Source: Domibacillus enclensis
Lineage (GTDB): Bacteria; Bacillota; Bacilli; Bacillales; Domibacillaceae
Length of the DNA: 64,000 nucleotides
Reading direction: 5' to 3'
Assembly: GCF_900156125.1 (NCBI RefSeq)
Contig: NZ_FTLX01000002.1
Span: 248,001 to 312,000, forward strand
This document shows, piece by piece, positions 51,057 through 57,806 of the stretch. Below the pieces are notes generated by a model that had not been told where the DNA came from, searched no databases, and saw nothing but the letters and a program-made list of their open reading frames with translations. The position numbers were made by a program, and so were the translations under genes. Every line of letters begins with the position of its first letter. Positions within the stretch are counted from its first letter, which is position 1.

Positions 51057-52289
51057 GTGATTCCCATCAACGTGTTATATATTGCACAAAAGCGTCCTCA
51101 ATCGGAAGGAACCGATGATCAAAGGAGAGCCTATCAGCAAATAAAAGGCTTGTTAAAGCGGAATGATGCAGTTTATTGTCTTTATCAGGAAAATGGTTCG
51201 ATCTTTTTAGTAGAAGGAGAAGAGCTCATTTGGAAGGGAAGAGGCTTTATTTACGAGCAGAAGGCCGGGCCCGCTTATTTTGCAAAAGTCAAAAGCTATC
51301 TATTCAAGCGGTATCCGTATCACGTATCAAAGCACACATTTCCGGAGATTAGAAGAATCGTAAAGCATATCCTGAAGGAAGTGCGATTTGATGTGATTCA
51401 CATTCATTCGACGATGGTGCACAATTTTCCTGATATGGACCGCTGGATGGAGCCGGTTATTGTCGATTATTTGGGGGCCATTAGCGTAAGCTTGGAGCGC
51501 CGGTACAGGTGGACTCATCAATTTGTGGAAAAAACAGCGATCCGAGGGGAGCTGGGCCGTGTTCGAAAGCACGAATCCTTTTTAAAGGAATGCACGGTAA
51601 ATGGATTGGTTTCGTCTCATGCGGCCCGTCGCGACCTGGCACCGGTCACGATCGACACCTTTTTTGTTGTTCCAAATTATGTAGAAGAATCTTTTTTTTC
51701 CTGCGACATCAAGAAACCGAAAAAACAAGCCATTATCTTCACGGGTCCGTTTAACCGCCCGGAATACGCAGATGCGGCCACTCGTCTTGTAAAGGACATC
51801 TTCCCCCTGTTAAAAGCTGTTTATCCGGAATTGCAATGCTGGCTGGGTGGCGCAAATGCACCCCCGGCGGTGAAAAAGCTGGCCGAGATGCAGGGAGTTG
51901 ACCTGATAGAAGATCCTGAGGAAGTGGTGGAAAAAGTAAAAGAAGCGGCTGTTTACATTTGTCCAATCCGATTTGGTTTTGAGGAAAAAATACCTGTTTT
52001 AGAAGCAGCTGCGCTCGGCTGTCCGGTCATTATCAGTCAAACAGCAAATGAAAGCATCGGCTTTGCTCATGAAAAACATGCTATTTTGGCCGATTTGGAT
52101 GCGCAGATTGTGGAGCGGACGATCGCCGTGCTGGAAAACAGAATTAAACGGCTGCTAATGGCGGGACAGGCTCGAATCCATGTGTACAAGCATTATTCCG
52201 AAAAGCATGTAATCAATCAGCTGGTTTATGCCTATCAGTGTGTGGAACGGACAATAGAAAATGAACAGATGGAACGATTGAATGGATAA
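51057..52289 (+). CDS. Glycosyltransferase (GT4-like)
   Basis: This 410-residue GT-B type protein has VLYIAQKRPQSEGTDDQRRAYQQI at the N-terminus (in part), IHIHSTMVHNFPDM, a hinge PNYVEES, IFTGPFNRPEYADAA, LGGANAPPAVKKLA and IPVLEAAALGCPVIIS in the donor domain. The start is unclear: GTG 51057 falls inside the RBS-like GAGGGGGTGA, and the next GTG at 51072 is 12 bases past it. The gene stands alone behind a perfect SinR-type palindrome, so it probably contributes to the matrix polysaccharide from outside the EPS operon. Confidence 0.85.
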   Translation: MIPINVLYIAQKRPQSEGTDDQRRAYQQIKGLLKRNDAVYCLYQENGSIFLVEGEELIWKGRGFIYEQKAGPAYFAKVKSYLFKRYPYHVSKHTFPEIRRIVKHILKEVRFDVIHIHSTMVHNFPDMDRWMEPVIVDYLGAISVSLERRYRWTHQFVEKTAIRGELGRVRKHESFLKECTVNGLVSSHAARRDLAPVTIDTFFVVPNYVEESFFSCDIKKPKKQAIIFTGPFNRPEYADAATRLVKDIFPLLKAVYPELQCWLGGANAPPAVKKLAEMQGVDLIEDPEEVVEKVKEAAVYICPIRFGFEEKIPVLEAAALGCPVIISQTANESIGFAHEKHAILADLDAQIVERTIAVLENRIKRLLMAGQARIHVYKHYSEKHVINQLVYAYQCVERTIENEQMERLNG

Positions 52290-52384
52290 TCCTACATGAG
52301 CTGGAAGGATTATTTTAAAAAAATATTCCCAAAAGTCAGACAGCGTGCTACAATCTATCTACACGAATAACATTATATATGTGA

Positions 52385-52466
52385 CAAGGGCAAACTTACT
52401 GAAAAGTAAGGACGCAAAGCAACAGATCCTAAAGTGGCATTCTGCTTGGATGGCTGTGCTGCCGAA
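52385..52466 (+). promoter_or_regulatory. Cyclic di-GMP-I (GEMM) riboswitch upstream of the SinI-like gene
   Basis: ACAAGGGCAAA, CTTACT-GAAA-AGTAAG, GGACGCAAAGC and the distal GGATGGCTGTGCTGCCGAAGC strand match the classical GEMM-I layout. The RBS GGGAGGAG begins at 52469, three bases after the aptamer. AAGCTTT (52477-52483) and AAAGCTT (52490-52496) form a 7-bp hairpin with the start codon in its loop. No terminator is present, so translation is the likely level of control. Confidence 0.9.
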
Positions 52467-52484
52467 GCGGGAGGAGAAGCTTTA

Positions 52485-52622
52485 ATGGAAAAGCTTGGAG
52501 TTCGTACCGTTGAGCAGGAGTGGGTCAATCTCATGTCTGAGGCAAAGCAATTGGGCATATCTATTCAGGAAATTCGTGTTTTTTTATCATTAGCACAGCA
52601 GGAGGAGCGTAAAGAGGCTTGA
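52485..52622 (+). CDS. sinI: SinI-like antirepressor
   Basis: This 45-residue protein consists almost entirely of the SinI/SinR dimerisation motif: EWVNLMSEAKQLGISIQEIR followed by VFLSLAQQ. The pattern EWVxLMxEAKxxxISxxEIR is shared with B. subtilis SinI, which binds SinR and removes it from operators. There is no DNA-binding domain. The RBS GGGAGGAG is strong, directly after a c-di-GMP-I riboswitch. It is convergent with SinR-like 3. Likely partners are the SinR-like proteins at 18.1, 52.7 and 56.3 kb, which keep a matching EWxxLxxEx helix. Confidence 0.9.
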   Translation: MEKLGVRTVEQEWVNLMSEAKQLGISIQEIRVFLSLAQQEERKEA

Positions 52623-52650
52623 CACCATTAAAGCTCAAAAAGACATAGGT

Positions 52651-52687
52651 AAAGCAGCCGATCCGCATGGGAATCCGCTGCTTTTTT
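52651..52687. terminator. Terminator between convergent sinI and sinR-like 3
   Basis: AAAGCAGC pairs with GCTGCTTT (inner GAT/ATC), followed by seven T on the + strand. The minus strand lacks a long T-run. Confidence 0.8.
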
Positions 52688-52695
52688 TGTATAGA

Positions 52696-53040
52696 TTAAG
52701 AGAGTGTAGGAATAACATTTAAGACTGTTTGCTGGCGACGGGATTCCAAAAATGCCTTGAATTGTTCGGGTGATGTACCAGAGGCCATTGCTTCGTGCGC
52801 GACAGCCGTCCATTCCTCGTCGAGCGTGGAAAGATTGGTCTGAGCACCAGTTAAAAGGTCTTCTACTTCAACTTCAAGGCCGAAAGAGATTTTGGTTAAA
52901 AGCGGATCAGAAGGGTGCAGCTGGCCGTTTTGCTCTGCGGAGAAAAGAACGGTTTCAGAAATGCCAGAACGAACAGATAATTCGGTTAGAGACAGGTCCT
53001 TTTGTAAACGAAAAGCGAGAATTTTTTCACCGATAGCCAT
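52696..53040 (-). CDS. SinR-like protein 3 with divergent recognition helix
   Basis: This 114-residue protein has a SinR-like layout. The C-terminal interaction segment is well kept (EEWTAVAHEAMASGTSPEQFKAFLESR, in part), but the helix-turn-helix is altered: where the relatives read ISKSYLSxxE it reads ISETVLFSAEQNGQLHPSD. Operator recognition may therefore be changed or lost, and the protein could act mainly as a binding partner for SinI or other SinR-like proteins. ATG 53040 has GGAG about seven bases upstream. It is convergent with the SinI-like gene. Confidence 0.82.
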   Translation of the reverse strand: MAIGEKILAFRLQKDLSLTELSVRSGISETVLFSAEQNGQLHPSDPLLTKISFGLEVEVEDLLTGAQTNLSTLDEEWTAVAHEAMASGTSPEQFKAFLESRRQQTVLNVIPTLS

Positions 53041-53269
53041 GTGTATCTCCTGCTTTCAGTAATAGATTTTCGTTTGAGTACGATTCCCCCGATGGAAATA
53101 CGACAAAGGGTGTGATTGTTTTTAAATTTTACCATATGGAAATGGATATTGTCGAATAAAATTTCAATTTTCAGCATATTTAAATAGTAGATCTTTTCTT
53201 TCTTTTCCTGTATTGTATTCATTTGTTAATGTGTATACGAATCAAGAGTTGTTTTAAAGAGGTGTTTGA

Positions 53270-53770
53270 TTGAAAAAAGGACTAACTGTTGCTGCGTTGC
53301 TCATGATCGGTGTGGTGATCTTTCGCTTTTCTTCTCAGACCTATGAGGAGCAGTCCCTTGTGCCGCTTTTGGAAAGTCTTCTGCCGGGAGAGCCGCTCGC
53401 CGGGTTGCTGGCACCAGTGGAAGTCTCCTACTGGGGGACGGCGATATCCATTGAAACAAAAGGCTATTACTATTTTATTGAATTTTTTATTCGGAAATTC
53501 GCCCACTTGTTTTTGTTCGGCTGTTTAGCGCTGGCCCTGTTCCGGGTGCTTATGCTTGCGGGACCGAAACGGATTTGGCCTGTTGCGCTGTTTGCTTTTG
53601 CGGGGGCCGGGCTGTACGCCATGATGGATGAATACCATCAGCTGCTGACAGGCGGCCGTACGCCGATGGTGGAGGATGTTTTGCTGGATATGGCAGGCGC
53701 GTTTATTGCGCTGGGCCTTTATGTGCCATTTTATAGTTGGCGAAAAAAAACACGGTCCTCAGATGCCTGA
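53270..53770 (+). CDS. VanZ-family membrane protein
   Basis: This 166-residue protein has about four membrane helices and the VanZ pattern: an early FSSQ motif (VVIFRFSSQTYEEQ), FIRKFAHLFLFGCLAL near residue 75 and MMDEYHQLLTGGRTPMVEDVLLDMAGA (in part) near 120. VanZ proteins give low-level teicoplanin resistance in some hosts; most are of unknown role in envelope stress. TTG 53270 follows AAAGAGGTG. Its end overlaps the convergent DUF975 gene by 12 bases. Confidence 0.88.
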   Translation: MKKGLTVAALLMIGVVIFRFSSQTYEEQSLVPLLESLLPGEPLAGLLAPVEVSYWGTAISIETKGYYYFIEFFIRKFAHLFLFGCLALALFRVLMLAGPKRIWPVALFAFAGAGLYAMMDEYHQLLTGGRTPMVEDVLLDMAGAFIALGLYVPFYSWRKKTRSSDA

Positions 53771-53781
53771 GCCGTGTTTTT
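53747..53781. terminator. Bidirectional terminator inside the overlapping gene ends
   Basis: AAAACACGG..CCTCAG and CTGAG.CCGTGTTTT form a long stem with A- and T-runs. It spans the last codons of both vanZ (+) and the DUF975 gene (-). Confidence 0.85.
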
Positions 53782-54391
53782 CTTCGTATTCTGCGCGGAT
53801 TGTATTGTAAAAGTGCGCGTAGGTCACGCTCATGTATGGAGCGATCCAGATAAAGCCGATGCCGATTGTCACAATGCCGAGCAGGATCCAGCCGATAAAT
53901 GAAAGACCAAGCACAAAGGCCTCTCCTTTATGGCCATCCATCATTCTGCGCGATTTTGTAATCACTTGAAGAGGTGACAGGTCCGGGTCATCTCGTAAAA
54001 TATAATACGTCATCATGTAGGAAAAGGATTTAATAATGCCGGGTACAATCAGAAGCAAAAACCAGAAAAATAAAAGCAGACCTTGAATTAGGGCGGTGAG
54101 AATGCTTTTGCCGAACATCGTTTTGTAAGGCTCAATCAAGTGGCCGAAGCTAACCTGTTTATCGCGTGATAAATCAACCCATGCCCACACGAGTCCGACT
54201 GACATCGGAAGAATCAAAATAGACAGGACGAAGATGATCGGGTCCTTCCAGGTAAACTCGTACTCCTCTGGCTGAATAATAACGTCCGGTCCGCTTGCTA
54301 CAAGTATGGATACAACGAAAAGACCGATGGCAATAAGCCAGTTGCCGCGCAGCGATTCGCGCGCCTTTGCCCTTAATTTACTATAATACAT
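53759..54391 (-). CDS. DUF975-family integral membrane protein
   Basis: This 210-residue protein has about five to six hydrophobic segments and the DUF975 opening YYSKLRAKARESLRGNWLIA. The motifs MFGKSILTALIQGLLLFFWFLLLIVPGI (in part), YYILRDDPDLSPLQVITKSR and MMDGHKGEAF are typical. Function is unknown. ATG 54391 has AAAGGTGG upstream; the frame extends to 54430 without RBS support. Convergent with vanZ and divergent from the M48 peptidase. Confidence 0.87.
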   Translation of the reverse strand: MYYSKLRAKARESLRGNWLIAIGLFVVSILVASGPDVIIQPEEYEFTWKDPIIFVLSILILPMSVGLVWAWVDLSRDKQVSFGHLIEPYKTMFGKSILTALIQGLLLFFWFLLLIVPGIIKSFSYMMTYYILRDDPDLSPLQVITKSRRMMDGHKGEAFVLGLSFIGWILLGIVTIGIGFIWIAPYMSVTYAHFYNTIRAEYEEKHGSGI

Positions 54392-54529
54392 ATGAATTCC
54401 ACCTTTCTCTTTTATATACGCACAGAGCAAGAAGAAGTTCCATTCTTTTTGAAAAAAAATCCACTATTGACCATTGTGAAAAATTGTCGTATCTTGGAAT
54501 TTATGAATAAAATTAAAGGAGAATGTCTG

Positions 54530-55837
54530 TTGGAAAACCGCAATCTTGTTTATCCGAAAGAAACGATTTATTTTTTAATAAGCTGTGTTGTGAGTGCTGG
54601 ATTGTATATCGCTTTGTTTTTTTCTCTTATCATGCTGCCTGTACTCATCGGCTTGTTTCTTTTGTCGCTTTGCTTCCACGCTATTATGATGGGGTCTATT
54701 CGGGGAAATGGTGTGAAGGTGAGTGAGAGCCAGTTCCCGGATGTCTATGAGCGAATCCAGTCATTATCGCTCGATATGCGTCTTAAAAAAGTGCCTGACG
54801 TCTTTATCGTTCAGTCGGAAGGCGCACTTAATGCGTTTGCGACACGTTTTTTTGGCCGGGATATGGTTGTTTTGTATTCCGAGGTGTTTGAACTGGCCAG
54901 ACAGCAGGGGGACAGGGAGCTTGATTTTATTATCGCCCATGAGCTGGCACACATTAAACGCCGCCATATCTGGAAAAACTGGCTGACACTGCCCGCATCC
55001 TGGATTCCATTTTTAAGTGAAGCATATTCGCGTGCGGCGGAATATACGTGTGACCGGCACGCTGCACATTATGTAAATGACGGACAGGCAGCCAAGCGGG
55101 CACTGACGATGCTTGGGGCAGGCAAGGTGCTATACCGTGAAGTGAACGAAGAGGCGTACGTCCGCCAGATTGAACAGGAAACGAATGTGTTTGTATGGCT
55201 TTCTGAGAAATTGTCGACGCACCCGGTTCTGCCAAAGCGCATCCAGCATATCGGTCAATTTTTGCGGCTGCCGGATGCAACGGATTACCGGGCGCCAAAG
55301 AAAAAAGTACTGATCGGTGCGGCCGCTGCCGTGCTCGTTATCGGCTTACTCACTGCCGGCGCGATTTACGCTGTGTCGAAGCTTGACCCGGCTGCTTTTT
55401 TTGACGAGGCGATGATGGATGATCTTGGCGTCGGGGAGGTCGAGGGAGAAACAGCGCTTATGACGGCGGCAGCTGATGGGGATACTGACACAGTATCCGA
55501 ACTTATCAGCGTTGGTGAAGATCTAGAAGCCGCTTCAAGTGAAGGGGAAACGGCTCTTCATTATGCAACGAACAATAGTCAGCTCGAAACAGCTGAAGTG
55601 CTTTTGCAGGCAGGTGCTGATCCGAATGCGGAGGATGCGTATTCCTTTACCCCGCTCTGGAATGCCTATTTATATGAGGATTATGACATGGCCCGTTTGC
55701 TGATGGAATACGGTGCCGATCCTGATTTAGAAGATGAATACGGAGATACGGTCCGCAGTACAGCGGAAGATGAGGGATCAGATGAATTTCTCATGATCTT
55801 AAACGAGGAGAAGCCGAATGACAGTCTTGTTAATTGA
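54530..55837 (+). CDS. M48-family metallopeptidase fused to ankyrin repeats
   Basis: This 435-residue membrane protein has two N-terminal membrane helices (about residues 15-60), an M48 peptidase domain with the zinc motif HELAHIKRRH (near 148) and AAEYTCDRHAAHY supplying the third ligand region, a third membrane helix (about 265-290), and a C-terminal domain of about three ankyrin repeats (GETALMTAAADGD, GETALHYATNNSQ, FTPLWNAYLYEDYDMARLLM). M48 proteins such as HtpX degrade membrane proteins. TTG 54530 follows AAAGGAG by eight bases. The last 20 bases overlap the yqxD gene. Confidence 0.86.
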   Translation: MENRNLVYPKETIYFLISCVVSAGLYIALFFSLIMLPVLIGLFLLSLCFHAIMMGSIRGNGVKVSESQFPDVYERIQSLSLDMRLKKVPDVFIVQSEGALNAFATRFFGRDMVVLYSEVFELARQQGDRELDFIIAHELAHIKRRHIWKNWLTLPASWIPFLSEAYSRAAEYTCDRHAAHYVNDGQAAKRALTMLGAGKVLYREVNEEAYVRQIEQETNVFVWLSEKLSTHPVLPKRIQHIGQFLRLPDATDYRAPKKKVLIGAAAAVLVIGLLTAGAIYAVSKLDPAAFFDEAMMDDLGVGEVEGETALMTAAADGDTDTVSELISVGEDLEAASSEGETALHYATNNSQLETAEVLLQAGADPNAEDAYSFTPLWNAYLYEDYDMARLLMEYGADPDLEDEYGDTVRSTAEDEGSDEFLMILNEEKPNDSLVN

Positions 55838-56264
55838 TGCAGACGGCTGCCCGGTTGTCGATCTGGCTTGCCAGACAGCCCGGGAATTTGGGCTGCCGGT
55901 TGTTCTTTTATGCGATACGTCTCACGAAATGAGCCGGCCAGGTGCCGAAACTGTCATCGTCTCCAAAGGTGCTGACGCGGTCGACTTTGTGCTAGTGAAC
56001 CGGGTGAAAAAAGGCGATGTCGTCATTACACAGGATTACGGACTCGCTGCGATGGTCCTGGCCCGCCAGGCGTATGCGATCGATCAAAACGGGCGGGAAT
56101 ATACAAGTGAAAATATTGATCAGCTGCTGCTCAGCCGGCATACAGCGAAGAAGATTCGAAACGCAGGAGGCCGCTTAAAGGGCCCTTCCAAAAGACGTCC
56201 TGAAGACAACGAGCAGTTTGCCGTTCAATTAAGCGACTTGCTCACCCGTATTACTGGAAAATGA
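55818..56264 (+). CDS. yqxD: YqxD/YaiI family protein (UPF0178, DUF188)
   Basis: This 148-residue soluble protein begins LLIDADGCPVVDLACQTARE, the family hallmark, with SKGADAVDFVLVNRVKKGDVVITQDYGLAAM (in part) and a C-terminal GGRLKGPSKRRPEDNEQF. The fold is PIN-like, suggesting RNA or nucleic-acid action, but no activity is proven. The start lies inside the end of the M48 gene, so the two are probably coupled. A terminator follows at once. Confidence 0.92.
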   Translation: MTVLLIDADGCPVVDLACQTAREFGLPVVLLCDTSHEMSRPGAETVIVSKGADAVDFVLVNRVKKGDVVITQDYGLAAMVLARQAYAIDQNGREYTSENIDQLLLSRHTAKKIRNAGGRLKGPSKRRPEDNEQFAVQLSDLLTRITGK

Positions 56265-56300
56265 AAAAAAGGCAGCTTCCATGAGAAGCCGCCTTTTTTG
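56265..56300. terminator. Bidirectional terminator between yqxD and sinR-like 4
   Basis: AAAAAGGCAGCTTC and GAAGCCGCCTTTTTT pair across CATGA, with A- and T-runs on either side. Confidence 0.88.
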
Positions 56301-56313
56301 TTGCTGCTGGACA

Positions 56314-56649
56314 TTATGAACCGTCTTCGGATTGTTTTTTCCACTTTTGAAATTCCAAAAATTCTCGGAATTGTTCTTTGCTGATTCCGGACTCCATCGC
56401 TTCCTTCGCCAGATGAACCCACTCGTCGTCAACGGGCTCAAGCGGGGCATCCGATTCAGAGATCAGCGTCTCCACTGACACATCCAATACGGCGGCAATT
56501 TTGGTCAGAAATTGAATGGAAGGATTCATTTGCAGGTCGCGTTCTACGGAAGAAAGGTATGATTTGGCTACTGATGCACGCGAGGCCAGTTCGGTTAATG
56601 ACAGCTTTTTTTCTTTACGGTATTTTTGTATACGTTCTCCAATCGACAT
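56314..56649 (-). CDS. SinR-like repressor 4
   Basis: This 111-residue protein has a full Xre-type helix-turn-helix (LSLTELASRASVAKSYLSSVE, about residues 15-35, followed by NPSIQFLTKIAAVLDV) and a complete C-terminal dimerisation segment (DEWVHLAKEAMESGISKEQF then REFLEFQKW). It is the closest in layout to B. subtilis SinR among the four. The gene is alone on the minus strand, with a shared terminator against yqxD. No perfect SinR-type palindrome is seen in its own upstream region. Confidence 0.9.
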   Translation of the reverse strand: MSIGERIQKYRKEKKLSLTELASRASVAKSYLSSVERDLQMNPSIQFLTKIAAVLDVSVETLISESDAPLEPVDDEWVHLAKEAMESGISKEQFREFLEFQKWKKQSEDGS

Positions 56650-56792
56650 CCGATCACCCTTCTCTTGTTATCCTCTATAAATAGTATCAAAGAATTTGCT
56701 TTAATTATACAGAGGAGCGTGAAAAAGGGTAAAATTTAGTATTTTTTTGATGAGAAATGTTGAAAGCGGCAGAAGAGGATTTTTAACCCAGT

Positions 56793-56824
56793 AAAAGACC
56801 GCCGCGATTCCTAGCTTGCGGCGG
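56793..56824 (-). terminator. Intrinsic terminator at the tatC end
   Basis: On the minus strand CCGCCGC and GCGGCGG form a stem that overlaps the last tatC codons and is followed by TCTTTT. Confidence 0.75.
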
Positions 56825-57530
56825 CTGCGACCTTTCGTTTATATACCATTTTCGACAGGGATACACTAATTTCATAAAGCAAAATGAGCGGAATGATGAC
56901 GAGCACATCCGACAAAAAGTCAGGCGGGGTAATTAAGATCGACACGACGATCAGCGCAAAATAAGCAAACTTGCGCATCTTTTGCAGGTTATACGGATTC
57001 AAAATACCAAGGCTTGTTAAAAACATCATCACGATCGGCATTTCAAACAGCACGCCAAACGGCAATGTCATATGAAGCAAAAATTTGAAATATTTTTCGG
57101 TTGTAAAAAACGTCGCAAACATGTTACCGGAAAGCGACATTAAAAACGACAAAACAATCGGGAACAGGACAAAATAACCGAATGACAGCCCGCCGATAAA
57201 TAAAAAGAACAGCGCGGGGATATAGGTAAGGGTCACCTTCCGTTCTGCAGGAGACAAAGCAGGTCGGACGAACAGCCACGTTTGGTGAGCCGCGACGGGG
57301 ATCGTGGCCGAACCGGCGACAACGACGGCAATCAGGACATACACCATAATGATATCGCTCGGGCCGAGCAGCGCCAGCTTAAACGGCAAGTCTTTCACAA
57401 TGTAATGGTAAATATCCTGCACGAACGTAAAGGATACGATAAAAAAAACAAGAAAGGCAGCGACCGTGATGATGAGCCGCTTCCGCAGTTCCTCAAGGTG
57501 CTCCAGTGCTTTCATGTTTTGCTCTTCCAT
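56811..57530 (-). CDS. tatC: Sec-independent protein translocase TatC
   Basis: TatC is the receptor of the twin-arginine export pathway. The 239-residue protein has six membrane helices and the family features MKALEHLEELRKRLIITVAAF (in part), PAEREVT-like SPAERKVTLTYIPALFFLFIGG, FGVLFEMPIVMMFL and TPPDFLSDVLVIIPL. Downstream of phoX and tatA on the same strand, so it forms a dedicated PhoX exporter, as for TatAd-TatCd of B. subtilis. The ATG has GGAGGTGG upstream. A hairpin terminator lies between tatA and tatC. Confidence 0.95.
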   Translation of the reverse strand: MEEQNMKALEHLEELRKRLIITVAAFLVFFIVSFTFVQDIYHYIVKDLPFKLALLGPSDIIMVYVLIAVVVAGSATIPVAAHQTWLFVRPALSPAERKVTLTYIPALFFLFIGGLSFGYFVLFPIVLSFLMSLSGNMFATFFTTEKYFKFLLHMTLPFGVLFEMPIVMMFLTSLGILNPYNLQKMRKFAYFALIVVSILITPPDFLSDVLVIIPLILLYEISVSLSKMVYKRKVAAAAS

Positions 57531-57548
57531 AGGGCCACCTCCAATGAA

Positions 57549-57590
57549 AAAAGCTGTCCCTGCCGGCCGCAGGGAACAGTTTTTTTGTTC
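57549..57590 (-). terminator. Intercistronic terminator-like hairpin between tatA and tatC
   Basis: On the minus strand ACTGTTCCCTG and CAGGGACAGC pair and are followed by TTTTTT. It should reduce tatC transcription relative to tatA. Confidence 0.8.
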
Positions 57591-57596
57591 TTGTTA

Positions 57597-57794
57597 TTAA
57601 ACGATCGTTTTTTCTTTTTTCTTTTCCGGTTTTTCTTCATCATCATCAGATACAAGATCGCGAGTCGACTTTTTAAATTCCTTCAGCGTCGAGCCGAATG
57701 CGCGGCCGATTTCAGGAAGCTTGGATGGACCGAAAATAATCAATGCGATGACCAGAATTAAAATCAACCCTGGCACGCCAATGTTTTGCAGCAT
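57597..57794 (-). CDS. tatA: Twin-arginine translocase subunit TatA
   Basis: This 65-residue protein has one N-terminal helix ([20 protein letters not shown], about residues 5-24), the [14 protein letters not shown] hinge, an amphipathic helix and a charged tail. It forms the protein-conducting part of the Tat pathway. RBS AAGGAGG precedes the ATG. It lies 12 bases after phoX. TatA is followed by a terminator-like hairpin and then tatC. Confidence 0.95.
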   Translation of the reverse strand: MLQNIGVPGLILILVIALIIFGPSKLPEIGRAFGSTLKEFKKSTRDLVSDDDEEKPEKKKEKTIV

Positions 57795-57806
57795 GGAAAA
57801 ACCTCC

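Noticed and set aside
57282-57761. 159-residue + strand frame opposite tatC and tatA
   Set aside because: It is antisense to two certain genes and contains the intercistronic terminator.
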